This document shows positions 1 to 10,509 of a DNA stretch of 64,000 nucleotides, piece after piece (position 1 is the first letter of the stretch; every line of letters begins with the position of its first letter). A model generated the notes under the pieces. It searched no databases, was not told where the DNA came from, and was given only the letters and a program-made list of their open reading frames with translations. Origin of the DNA: Anseranas semipalmata. Lineage: Eukaryota; Chordata; Aves; Anseriformes; Anseranatidae. Both the position numbers and the translations under genes were made by a program. Location of the stretch: NCBI GenBank assembly GCA_013399115.1, contig VXAA01003146.1:62001-126000 (forward strand), given 5' to 3'.

Positions 1-2002
1 CAGATGAATGATAACCATGCAGTCAAATGTAGCTTTTGAGGAATTAAAAAAAAAAAAAAAAGGGATAGGAAACTTACAAAATATATAGAGGTGATAGAAA
101 GCTGTGTATAAAAGGTGCAAAGTGGTCATAGTCAAACAGCTGTGGATTAAAAAAGGAGATGATAATTACAATGAGGGGACAAATTTAAAGAAGCATTGGG
201 AGAGATAAGCTTCCACTTCTTGAAGAAGTGTGGCTGCGAATTAGGGAAGAAGAATTAATGGTCATATTGGTGCATCTGTGTTAGTATCTCAGACCTGGAC
301 TGAGATTTTGAGGCAAGCCTCCCAAATGCCCCTGATTACTGTGCTTTGGTAGCCTTATGCAGAATGGAACTGAACTCAGAAGTGCTCTGGGAATGAAGCT
401 ACTGAACTTCAGCAACTAACGGACATCCAGTATAAAGGATGAGATCAGAATCAATTTCAAGTACAAATCTTCAAAACATATGTAGTGGAAACCTGATGTC
501 CCCAGCACCAGCTGCTTTTTCCTGCTGGTCTGCTCGTACTGTGCTGTACACTTATTGCAAAGTCACGTAGTTTCTAAATGCAGAAGCATTTCCATTCGTC
601 TTGCTTAGCTGCAAGCATTCACCTGAGATGACAGTGTTAGAAGCACGGTCAGTGGAGACTCACTGAGCTCCAGAAAGTAACGGAGAGAAGTTCAGCTCTG
701 CTAAGATCCACATCAGCAATGGAGATGTCTGCCCCTGTATGTAGGGACCATAGGATGAACATGGATTTAGTCAGGCAAACTGAATCATGCCAGTGCCTAT
801 GTGGAAAAATATTGGCAAAACCACTACAAATTCTGGACACAATTTTAGTAAATCTTCCTGGCATCTGTATCGCTCTCTAGTTTTTAGTGCCACAAAAACT
901 CAATTACTTACCTAGGTTCTGAAGTTAACTCACAGGTTCTAGCATGGATACTCACATGTAAAACTGTGATCCTGACATGAGTTGTCGCAACAAATGGTGA
1001 CGTAAGGAGACTGCAATTTTGGCAAAGTTCTTTTTTTTATATACCACAAAGATTAAGTCTGTGACAGGATTCCCTTGCCTGTCTCTGAATGCAAGATACA
1101 GACTCCTCAGATTTCAGGGAAGCCAGATTAGGGACAATATTGTTTATATTTCTAAGATCTTTCTCTAGTTAGCAATTTTTCAGAAACACACATCTGAGCT
1201 TTTCAACACCAGAAATTGAGCCACAAGGTATTTATTATTCCATTAGAAATTGAAAAGTAAAATTAAACGGATCTTGGCTAGGACCCAATTTAACATTCCC
1301 GGTTGATGGTAAAGAGTGGGGATGGGGAGAAATTATTAAATTTGTAAAAAAACATTACCTTTTGGAAAAGAGAAACTGAGAGGATTTTCATTCAGTTGCT
1401 ACAGAAATAATTTCTAAGACTCACAATAAATCTGTTACCTTATATCTGTATTCATTAAGTAAATGAGTCATTTGTATAAGACCCAGAACTGTTGTTATCC
1501 TCATAATGCATTAGCACAACATACACATTTCCTAGACTTGTAAAGACTATCCACCAAATGGCTGATACTGAGTATCTTGAAAAAAAATGTAAAGAACATT
1601 TACTTAATATTGCTTTCTTTATTAACTATTTTTTCCCATATGTGCCTTAATTCAACCTGAAAGAATTTCTGTAACGAATATTTGGCTAAAGAATTAATCC
1701 TACATTTCAAAAGGTTTTCACAGAGTTCACCGTACAAAGGAAAATTACATTTATACCTATCCTTAAGTGATACACGTGAATACAAACTAATGAATTCAGT
1801 TATCTAGTTGGCATTAACTTTGATTCCAACTCATACAATCATGTTTCAATAGACTCAAACAAACTAAAAGTCCTGAGTAATCTTAGAGGGGCACTTATTA
1901 ACAGAGACAGAAGGTCTATATTGGCTACCTCCATAAAACACAAAATGTGCTCCTTTAAATACTTGTTGAGTAAGAAAACCCTGGTGTCTGTCTGGGCCCT
2001 GC
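1..2002. other. AT-rich non-coding DNA, no feature recognised
   Basis: I see no repeat family, exon or RNA gene here. It holds a short poly(A) at about 47-60. The short open frames on either strand are of chance length, with no recognisable domain. A frame on the minus strand at 1864-2286 runs into the antisense of the neighbouring CR1 and is a shadow of it. Confidence 0.6.
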
Positions 2003-3042
2003 AAGCACTTCCAGGCTGCAACTGCCTTGACCAGGTGGTTGGAGTCTAGTTGGAGGCCAGTAACTAATGGTGTACCCCAGGGGTCAACACTCGTTCCAGC
2101 CCTCTTTAAAGTAATTAATATTTTGGATGATGGAGCAGAGTGTACCCTCAGCAAATCTGAAGATGATACAAAACTGGAAAGAGTGTCTGATACATCAGAG
2201 AGTTGTGCTGCCATCCAGAGGGACCAGGACAGGCTGAAGAAATGGGCTGACAGGAGTCTCATGAAGCTCAACAAAGAGAAGTGCAAAGTCCTTCACTTGG
2301 GATGGAACAACCCCAGGTACCCATATGTGCTGGGGTCTATGCAGCTGGAAAGCAGCCTAGCAGAAAAGGACATGTTCCTGGTGGACACCAAATTGAACAT
2401 GAGCCAGCATGTGCCCTTGCTACAAAGCTAATATTATCCTGGTCTGCATTAGGCAAAGTATTGCCAGCAGGTTGAGGAAGGTGACTCCTCCCCTCTTCTC
2501 AGCATTGTTGAGGCCGCACCCGGAGTACCATCTCTGGTTCTGAGCTGCCCAGTACAAGAGAGACCTGGACATACTGGAAAGAGTACAACAGAAGCGGGCT
2601 ATCAAGATGATCAAGGGACTGGAGCACCTCTTCTATGAGGAGTGACTGAGAGAGTTGGAACTGTTCTGCCTAGAGAAGAGGAGGCTCAGGGGGATCTCAT
2701 CCATGTGAGATAAATACCATAAATACCTGAAGGGAGGGTGCAAAGAGGCTGGAGCTAGGCTCTTTTCAGTGGTGCCCAGCAAGAGGGCAAGAGGCAATGG
2801 GCACAAACAGAAACACAGGAAGCATTCTGAACATCAGGAAGCACTTCTTTACTGTGCGGGTGATGGGCCACTGGCACAGGTTGCCCATAGAGGTTGTGGA
2901 GTCTCCCTCCTTGAAGATGTTCAAAAGCCTCCTGGACATGGTCCAGGGCAACCGGCTGTAGGTGTCCCTGCCTGATCAGAGGGGTTGGATCAGATGGCCT
3001 CCAGAGATCCCTTCCAACTTCAACTGTTCTGTGATTCTGTGA
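2003..3042 (+). mobile_element. CR1 LINE, old 5'-truncated copy
   Basis: This is a non-LTR retrotransposon of the CR1 family, which moves by target-primed reverse transcription. The copy starts inside the reverse transcriptase domain of ORF2 and runs through the C-terminal region and 3' UTR. It ends in a tail of the TTCTGTGA type at 3025-3042, a hallmark of avian CR1. The 3' UTR text GGGTTGGATCAGATGGCCTC (2982-3001), followed by CCTTCCAAC-like text, matches the CR1 3' end. Beyond about 2431 the frame is broken by stops and shifts, for example TGA at 2644 within the EERLREL block. The left boundary is approximate because homology fades between 1990 and 2027. Its degree of decay makes it clearly older than the copy at 29385. 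Confidence 0.93.
2027..2431 (+). pseudogene. CR1 ORF2 reverse transcriptase fragment (dead)
   Basis: The frame encodes the palm part of a CR1 reverse transcriptase. In order it shows an SSWRPVTNGVPQGS block at residues 8-21, a CTLSK block followed by DDTKL at about 39-50, and a KCKVLHLG block at about 86-93. These match the family's thumb-proximal blocks. The usual FADD catalytic box reads SEDD here: both aspartates remain, but the two residues before them have changed. The part of the domain N-terminal to this is missing, and a stretch normally present just before SSWRPV looks deleted. The frame has no ATG at its start and opens on TTG, so it is an open remnant and not a gene. It cannot make a working enzyme. 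Confidence 0.9.
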
Positions 3043-4527
3043 CCAGCTTTGTGCCAACCCCCACTCAAGCACCCATGGACCCCACCGACTGCAAGACAGT
3101 GTCGTTCAGTGAGAGCATGCCATCAATGGGGCCACCAGCAGTGCCCAGCTCATACACCTTGTGGAGCCTGGCAGGATTATCTTGAACTCTATTATATATA
3201 TATTTTTTTTTGAAGTCTGTTTCTAAAAAGATATTTAGAAAGTGCTGGTGGTATCCTCGTCAAAATAAAACCTTTTTCTCTAGATCAAAAAATGTCTGTC
3301 TAACATGTACACATTGAAATACTATTTTTCAGACCTGTGTCTATCATTAAATAACAAATAATTACTCTTACACCACTTCTTAAAATAAGATATATGCAAG
3401 GGAATAACTACAGTAATATGTTCAATTGCCTCCTTAATTTCTACAAACTCTGTTAATCTATTTTACTAAATAAAGAGACAGTATACAAATTTTCAGAATG
3501 TAATAATTTTAAAACATTGACAATTCATCTTGGCTCAAAAGCCATTTATAAATTTTTCATCACCTGCAAACATGAAATACTTCCAGATGATTTGTTTTAG
3601 CTGAATGTTTTCATGTCTTCCCAGTTTATCAAAATTTGGGGACAGTAAGCTTGATGGATAGTCGCCATTATTTTGCAACGTGCTGGTGACTCAAAGGCTA
3701 AACCTGCTGGTGTACAAGACCAGCAGCAGAAAAAAAAAAAAAANNNNNNNNNNNNNNNNNAAAAAAAAAAAAAAAAAAGCCATGATGCTATTCTGCAACA
3801 GCAGCTGAAAGAGCAGCAAGAGCAAGTTTCTTCTACTGGTTCTTTGGTCAGATCTGTCATTCTTCCTGTCTTCTTCTGCTGCTTTCCATGTCAGAAGCAA
3901 CTTGGTCCAGAACTGCCTCTTCATTTTTCAGATCTCACTGTTGTCATTCTAATGTCTGCTGAGAAGCTAGACAGATATTTCAAAGGAGGCAGTCTGTAAA
4001 ATCTGTATGATTATCAAAGCCATAATCTCATTGGAGAATTTGACACTACTACATTTTCTGCAGAAATCATTTTTTTTCTCTGTCTTTGCATGTTCTTTGT
4101 AGTCTGAAATTGGTTGTAGGTTTAGGGCTTTGAAATGGGATCAATTACCAGTCCTGTGCAGTGGTTTAATAAGCCACAGTCAAGCTGTCTGTTCCAATCC
4201 TCAGCCATGAAAGTCCCCACAGATAACCACAAGTATGAAGATCATTCTCCCATACAGTGTAATATCAGATATTTAAACTTAAAACAGTATGAGAACATCA
4301 TTTGGACTGGTGTAGGTTCATGTGCATTAGTTGTTTAGATGACAGCTGGCTAGTGAGCTCCAGTGAGAATCTGGTACAGAAATGTCTGTAGATGTTTCAG
4401 CTCCGAGAAGAAAGGATTTTTTCTCAAAACTAGCGTCCATTTCCTTTCATTTGACAGCATAAATGTGTGACTTATCAGACTGTTCTTCCAAAAACATACA
4501 CGTCTTGATCTATAACTGGGAAAAGAC

Positions 4528-4528
<1 letters not shown>
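3043..4528. other. Non-coding stretch with an assembly gap in poly(A)
   Basis: The first 140 bp after the CR1 (3043-3185) are less AT-rich than their surroundings and match no family I recognise. The remainder is AT-rich. A run of A at 3730-3778 is interrupted by 17 Ns at 3744-3760, so the true length of this tract is unknown. The frames that run through the Ns are artefacts. Confidence 0.6.
3744..3760. other. Assembly gap (17 N) inside a poly(A) run
   Basis: Seventeen Ns have A runs on both sides (3730-3743 and 3761-3778). This is a typical failure at a homopolymer. Confidence 0.98.

Positions 4529-4564
<36 letters not shown>
4529..4564. repeat. (TTA)n microsatellite
   Basis: About twelve uninterrupted trinucleotide units, flanked by unique AT-rich sequence. 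Confidence 0.97.
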
Positions 4565-4565
<1 letters not shown>

Positions 4566-4899
4566 TCATAATTAGTAGTCACTGGTATTGCCTTCAGTTA
4601 TGAATTCTTGTGCTTTCTGCTTTAAAAATTATTTAAAATGGACATAACAGGAAATGTGATTAGGCAAAATGCTGCTTACAGTGGATCTTGCATTTGTTAT
4701 ATATACTTGCTTGCAGTTTTCAGATGTGTCTATCTGCTTTGTACACCTACCATCATATGATTCTGGGGCATGAGAAGGTCTTATTTTTAAAGACATCAAG
4801 GAATATTTTCTAGTCCCTTCTTTAAAAATGAAGTCATTTATATAGCAATAACCATAAAAACAAACAAATAACACATAGCTCTCTTCTTTTAACCTTCAC

Positions 4900-5140
4900 A
4901 AATAGCACTTTACAAATATTAGCTAACAAATCCCTATAGCATCTTTACATAGCAGATTAATATTACCACTTCCATTTTACTAGCCAAGAAAGAGCTAATC
5001 AGACAAAGAATTTACTTCCCCTGCATATAGCTGACAATGAAAGAAAAACAAACTTGGGAATGATTTGTCCAAGGCCACTCAGTTTGATCTGGGATTACAA
5101 TCAATGCATGTCAGGTCTCTGGTGCAATGACCAGATCAAT
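4900..5140 (+). repeat. MIR-like SINE remnant, degenerate
   Basis: Several landmarks of the MIR core appear in the right order: GCACTTTACAAATATTAGCT at 4905-4924, then ATTACCACTTCCATTTTAC at about 4963-4981, then a TTTGTCCAAGGCCACTCAG block near 5065. The last block corresponds to the family's 'cttgcccaaggtcacacag' segment. The spacing between the second and third blocks is longer than in the consensus, which suggests an insertion or heavy drift. MIR elements are shared across amniotes and long inactive. The assignment rests on memory of the consensus. Confidence 0.55.
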
Positions 5141-5820
5141 GGCAAAATTGAGAGGGTAAAATCTTAAACTAATATTACAAAAGTAAAATTAAATCAGCCT
5201 TTAGGGAAGATGATATTGAGCAGTTATATTTATGATTTTCTTAAATAAAAAAATGGAAACTGAGGAACTATTTTACATTTTCAAAATAGACTAGGTTGAT
5301 TTTATAGTTTTAGTAATTTGTACATTTTACTTTAATATCCATATTATGTCTGTAAAGAAAATAATAAATAAAAGGAATTACACATTAGTTTTTCAATTCA
5401 ATAAATATCATGAATTTTTATTGGCTTAATTAAGCCTTGCTATTAAAAAAAAAAAAAAGAGTAAAAAGCATTAACATAAAGTGACACCTAAAGTATGAAC
5501 ATAGTTTCATCAATTTTTTTCACATTCACACATTTTAAATATTGCAAGCTCTAAAAAATGCCCTAAATGGATTCTACAAAGCTTCAAATTCTTTTGCATC
5601 ATTCAAAAATAAGCCAACTGATTTTTTTTTTCACATTTTATGTTTTATTTCAGAATGATGGAAAATACTTTTAGAAGAACTTACAATACAAACACTTTAA
5701 TTATGAAGCATGTTTGGTTAGTGCAAAATATTGAATTAGGTATATGATGAATACTCATGTGTACGTGTACATATATACTACCTATTTATGCATGTTTAAA
5801 ATATGTTGATTAATAATAAG
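5141..5820. other. AT-rich non-coding DNA, no feature recognised
   Basis: Short A and T runs only (for example 5445-5458 and 5622-5631). No coding or repeat-family signal. Confidence 0.6.
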
Positions 5821-5889
5821 AGGTGACATCCTGCTTCTGATGTCAATTGGATTCTGACAATTGACTTCAGTGCAGTCAGGATTTCACCA
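5821..5889. repeat. Degenerate palindromic repeat (possible old MITE)
   Basis: The segment folds on itself. The inner arms TGATGTCAATTG (5838-5849) and CAATTGACTTCA (5858-5869) pair at 11 of 12 positions across an 8-nt loop. The outer arms GGTGACATCCTG (5822-5833) and CAGGATTTCACC (5877-5888) also pair at 11 of 12. I recall a very common turtle and crocodile repeat with the same design, with 'aaatcctg' outer arms and 'attgacttcaatggg' inner arms. This is probably a bird copy of that ancient amniote palindrome. Confidence 0.55.
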
Positions 5890-6545
5890 TCAAGCTGTAT
5901 GTTTCCATACTTTTTCTTCTGTCTTTCATCTGTCACCTCTGCCAAGAGCTGTGCTACTTACAGTCTTATTGGTGTAGTGCTGCCTTTGAAGGATATTTAA
6001 GACATTGACCTTCTGTTGAATCCATGGGAAAGACTAACGGATGTGTGCAGTCCCCTTTGAAGCAATGTGCCTTCATAACTTTTCAGTCATTCAGGGTCAC
6101 AGTCTTTGCTTGCAGGTGTACCAGAGCCTTGCAGGCTCTCTCAGAGCCCAGGGAATTAAGCATAGAAACAGGAAGGGGAAATTCTGGGCAAAGAGGGTGC
6201 TTCTTGTCTGGCCTACTCTTCCACATGGCTAATGAGACTGTTCAGTGTTACATCAAAAGTACAAAGTTAGCAACTGACTCAGAGAAGTTGAGGAAACTCT
6301 TCATGGACAGGTTCTTCCATGAATGAGCATTCAAATTTTTGATGCTTCAGCTGGAGCAGTGCCAGAGGACTACTGACCTACAATAACTTTCAGAGATCAA
6401 CCTGGAGAACTGCAAATAGCTGGACTTGTTAGGTGTCAGCTCATTGGTGTAGATGAAAAAAAAAAACAAATGATGATTTTGAACACCATTTCAGAGAATA
6501 ACATTTCAGATCCATTTCCTTGTGAAATGTGTGATAGATCAAGAT
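5890..6545. other. Non-coding stretch between two palindromic repeats
   Basis: A 100-residue open frame (6024-6326, +) resembles nothing I know and has no supporting context. The stretch may be the interior of one ancient element whose ends are the two palindromes, but no terminal signature shows that. Confidence 0.45.
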
Positions 6546-6602
6546 CTCAGCTGGTGTAAATCAGTAAACTCCACGGAGTCCTGCCAATCTACTCCAGTTG
6601 AG
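6546..6602. repeat. Second degenerate palindromic repeat
   Basis: The arms CTCAGCTGGTGTAAATC (6546-6562) and AATCTACTCCAGTTGAG (6586-6602) are complementary at 13 of 17 positions. The pattern 'cagctggtgtaaatca ... ccagttgag' resembles a palindromic repeat I recall from turtle and crocodile sequence, with arms around 'agctggtgtaaatcagc' and 'gatttacaccagctgag'. It appears old and inactive. Confidence 0.5.
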
Positions 6603-9600
6603 AATCACTGTGTTCTAAAATGATGCCAGAAATATCACCTGTATCGCATAGATACTTCATAGCTAAAAGTGTTTACAGCTTCAGAATATGTATTCAGTCA
6701 CAAGAAACAGTCTCTAAAAATAAATTTTGTTTCTTGGATATAGCATATCACAGTGATGACATTGTTAGTTGCTAATGACGATTAAATACCTGCATACATA
6801 CTATAGAATAATAACAATTGTGTAGTGTGCTTACAGTTACTGATGTTTTTATGTAACATTTACTATATGTAGTAGTACTTAAAAATAACATTTACGATAT
6901 GTATTTCTGCTTTTTGAAAATGACTTGCCTTAAAATCATTTAGATTTTGTCCTTATTTTCTGTAACTAAATATCTATTATTAGGTACTCATGGGTTTTTT
7001 TTGTCTTCTTGTGTTTATTTCATCTGGCCCTTAAATAATTTGAATGACATTTGTGTGGTTGCGCATCCTTTATCTGAACATGTTTTAATAATAAAAAAAA
7101 AGTCTCAGCTAACCAGACCATTTAATGAATTATTGGAATGAAACTTAGCTATGAAGCCTGTGTATTATTTTTTCTTGTTAGCTCAGGTGGACCATATGAC
7201 CAACAGGAGAAGAGCAAGAAAAACTTGAACACTAGTTCTAAAATTGGAAACTAACTAAACTTGCTTATTTACAACCATGTGGAGTAAAAAAAAAAACAAA
7301 GGCAACAACAACAAAAAACCCTGAAGTATTACAATTTGTACTGCAAATTTACTATTGTTAGTAGACAAAATTCCTTCTAAATCCAGTGGAATGATTGTTA
7401 CTTGCTCACAAACTACAAGTTTTGGAAATGTAGACATTTTTTTTCTCAGAAATATATAAAACTCTAGGAGAAGAGAATTAATTCCTAAAGTGATCATCTT
7501 AACAAAACTAGATTTGATAAATCAAGAGATTAAGAAAATGTCATTGAAAATAAAAAGAGGGAGGGAATGTGTGTCTGGGAGAGGAATCGTATTCTCTTCC
7601 ATTCCTCAACAACAGTGGGAACTTGAATAAGTGTATCTGGTAATGTAACAACTGAGCAAGTAACAGAACACCTGGAAAAAAATTAGTCATTAATGAGCTG
7701 AAATGTCTTCACTTCCAGAAGTAACTCCTACAGTCCGCAGAATCAAATCAGTAATGACATGAAAAGTTATTTAGGGACACACAGGTGGATATCCATGCCA
7801 TATGGAGTATAGAAGTGAAATATTTAACCATTCAGCCAGACTAGGATAAGTTTTGATGGAAGGTAAGGCTTTTTCTACATGTCATATAACCCTGGAGTTA
7901 CTGTTTTTGAGTCAGCAAAATCTGGGACTCAAAAAGAAAACAAAGATAGAGAGAAAATACTCACCAAATTACCTTAAAGAATGTGTATCTTATCTTTATA
8001 AAAGGTACATTATTTATTATAATGGAAAAACAGTTATTGAATACGTTTTATGGGGAATTACCAATCATTAAAAATTAAAATAATGCTTAGTGTTTTATTT
8101 GACTTCTCAAAGTGTGCTTATGGTTCAGTTTATGTTATTCTTAATTTGAGAATACCAATATAAATATAGGTAGATCTGTCTCTTCTCCACCTGAAAATAA
8201 AGATAACAATGTCATATTGAAACCTCTGTCAGTCCCCTCAGCTCATCTTCAAATGCTGGGATTTTGCCTCCTTAGACTGAGACTGGATTCAATCTACTGT
8301 TTTTCTTTTGGTCTGAAGAACAAATATGAAACAAAAGACAAACTTGAAAATTCAAGTACCAGAATGGTAAATGCATTGCTACAGTTGGAATACTCTAGGA
8401 TTACAGAAAAAGATTATTATTTTTTTTTTTCAATTAAAACCCTAATGTCTTTTAAAGGTCTTTCAGCTATCCTGGACAAAATGGGTCCAACTGTGTGTTC
8501 TCTCTGTCTTCTCCTGTTTGGTGACCAAAATGGATCTGTTTGCAGATTTTCATTCCTAATGGAGATCAGGACCATTTCTGTATCACCTGCAATGCAGATT
8601 TGAGCAGTCTACAGGCTGCTTCGAACTTTATTTTGAATTAGGCTCTCAAGGAGCAAAGAGGGTCAACAGGTCTAGCTGCATGCCTTCCCCCATATCCTCA
8701 GTGTGTTGGAGTGCTCAGGTAGTATATGTATAAGTAGTAGTGTGTGTATATATAGTATACGTACAGCTAGTTCCCACTTGGAATTTCTCTACACCAAGAA
8801 ATATTCATTGGAAAGAAAGGACATTGGTTTGCTTCATCAGGATGTGGAGGAACAAAGCTGAGAATCTGACACAAAGTTGTTGGCTGCAAAATTTGAAATT
8901 TTATATCTTCAATGAAATCAAGAATCTAACACCCATTTCTCATCCTCTGGTAATTCACCAAGGACTAGACATAAATATGATGCTGAGTTCACATACTGGG
9001 AAGCCAGAGTAGGGTTAATCCTCTTCTTGTGTTGATCCGTAATGCTGTCAGAATGCTAGCATAAGATTAAACCTGGCTAATTTCCTGTGGTCAAGAAAAG
9101 CATTTTCCAGGGCATGCGTGGTAAGAGATGACTACAAAAAAAGTAGTGAGTAAAAATCCCACTTGTTCCTAGATTACACAACAACAGTAGAAAGCATCAT
9201 CTTGTTACAGGCATCTCAGCGAAGCCTACAGCTATAAAACGCCCTTCAGAACCTCAGCTGTGGCTATGGGTTTCCCAAAGCTGTGTTGGCACATAAGGCC
9301 AGCAGTGGAGTTTGTATCCAAAATGCTCTGAGTGTTCTTTGTGAACTTTGAATGAATTAAAACTTTAAACCAAGGGAAAAAAAAAAAAAAAAAGAGAAAG
9401 CTATCAGTCTTCACAATAGTTTGGTTTTGTGGTCAATTCCTAAGGGTATGATCGCTTCTGTTGTTTAGATTGGGGTGACAGTATGGCATTAAGGTGCAAA
9501 CACAGGAGGTAAATCTTTCCAGTCTCAGTCTGTTGGACAAATTTCTCTGCTTCTGCTTTGTGGTTGGCTTCTTGGTAACAGTACAGTTTTCCTTTAGGAA

Positions 9601-10437
9601 TCCTTATTTTAGGAGGTTCCTTTCAGCAGTAGTTAGTTGCCGTGATTCTCAGACATACATCTTGGCCAAGGCTACTAGCTACCCACTTTTAAAAATTCAG
9701 TTTGTAGGTTGTGATCTAAACCAGACCTAGGAAATAATCCACTAAAGAGCCTAACTTAAATATATGTATATCTAAATCACTGTTATTACAGTTCTGTTAC
9801 AGAGCATGGCCATGCAAATTGCCAGATCAGTATGACTGAAAAAACAGCCACAGGAGAAGAGCGGAAATAAAAGGTGTGGACAAGGCTGGAACCTTGTTAA
9901 TGGGTTGCAATGAAAGGATTTCCAATATACAACTACACTTTTGACACTGCCTAAAAATAACCGTGATTGATAGAGAATTTGCATCAAGGGACATCTCTTT
10001 CAAAATGAGATCGCACTGTGGACTGTATCCTTAAATGAGCAAAAAAATGGCTGCCTGTTTCTGAAAATTAACTTTTGCCATTTCTATGCTATTGCTCAAA
10101 ATGCCATTTGCCATTATTCCTGGAAGTCCTAGCATTAGAATAGACCATTAAAACCAGTACTTTAAGGTGTTAGGTTTGATTGCAGTTACAGTAAAAAGCT
10201 ACACTGGGAAATTGACTGGAATAGCTTGCAATGAGAGCCTTTTTCTGGTTATCTCAAGTGGATTAAGTTAAATTTGAAAGAGGGACAGGGGAAGCACTCT
10301 GCAGAATAAGAGTTCCCACACAGGGAGCTCCTTCAGAATAGCCACTGCACTTTAAAATTGGCACTCTGCTTTATTTTGAAATAACTTCTAAAAGTAGACA
10401 AGTCTAAGTTTCTTTCATAGCTCTGTTAATATGAAGG
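6603..10437. other. AT-rich non-coding DNA, no feature recognised
   Basis: I see only small A/T homopolymers (for example 9376-9393) and chance frames of 128 residues or fewer. The 8217-8603 frame crosses a T run and shows no domain. No repeat family was recognised. Confidence 0.55.
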
Positions 10438-10509
10438 ATCCTTAAAGTGGGTGTGAATGTGATTAAATTTAGCACCCACATTCCATTATAATTTACACCC
10501 ACTTTCAGG
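10438..10509. repeat. Long imperfect hairpin, unassigned
   Basis: The outer arms AAAGTGGGTGT (10444-10454) and ACACCCACTTT (10495-10505) pair perfectly over 11 bp. Directly inside, GAATGTG (10455-10461) pairs with CACATTC (10477-10483), leaving an 11-nt bulge on the right side only. A few more outer pairs (CCTT against CAGG, one mismatch) extend the stem. I know no family or small RNA that matches. It could be a transposon end, a structured RNA or chance. Confidence 0.6.

Noticed and set aside
2755..3072. 105-residue minus-strand frame
   Set aside because: Antisense shadow of the CR1 C-terminal and 3' UTR region.
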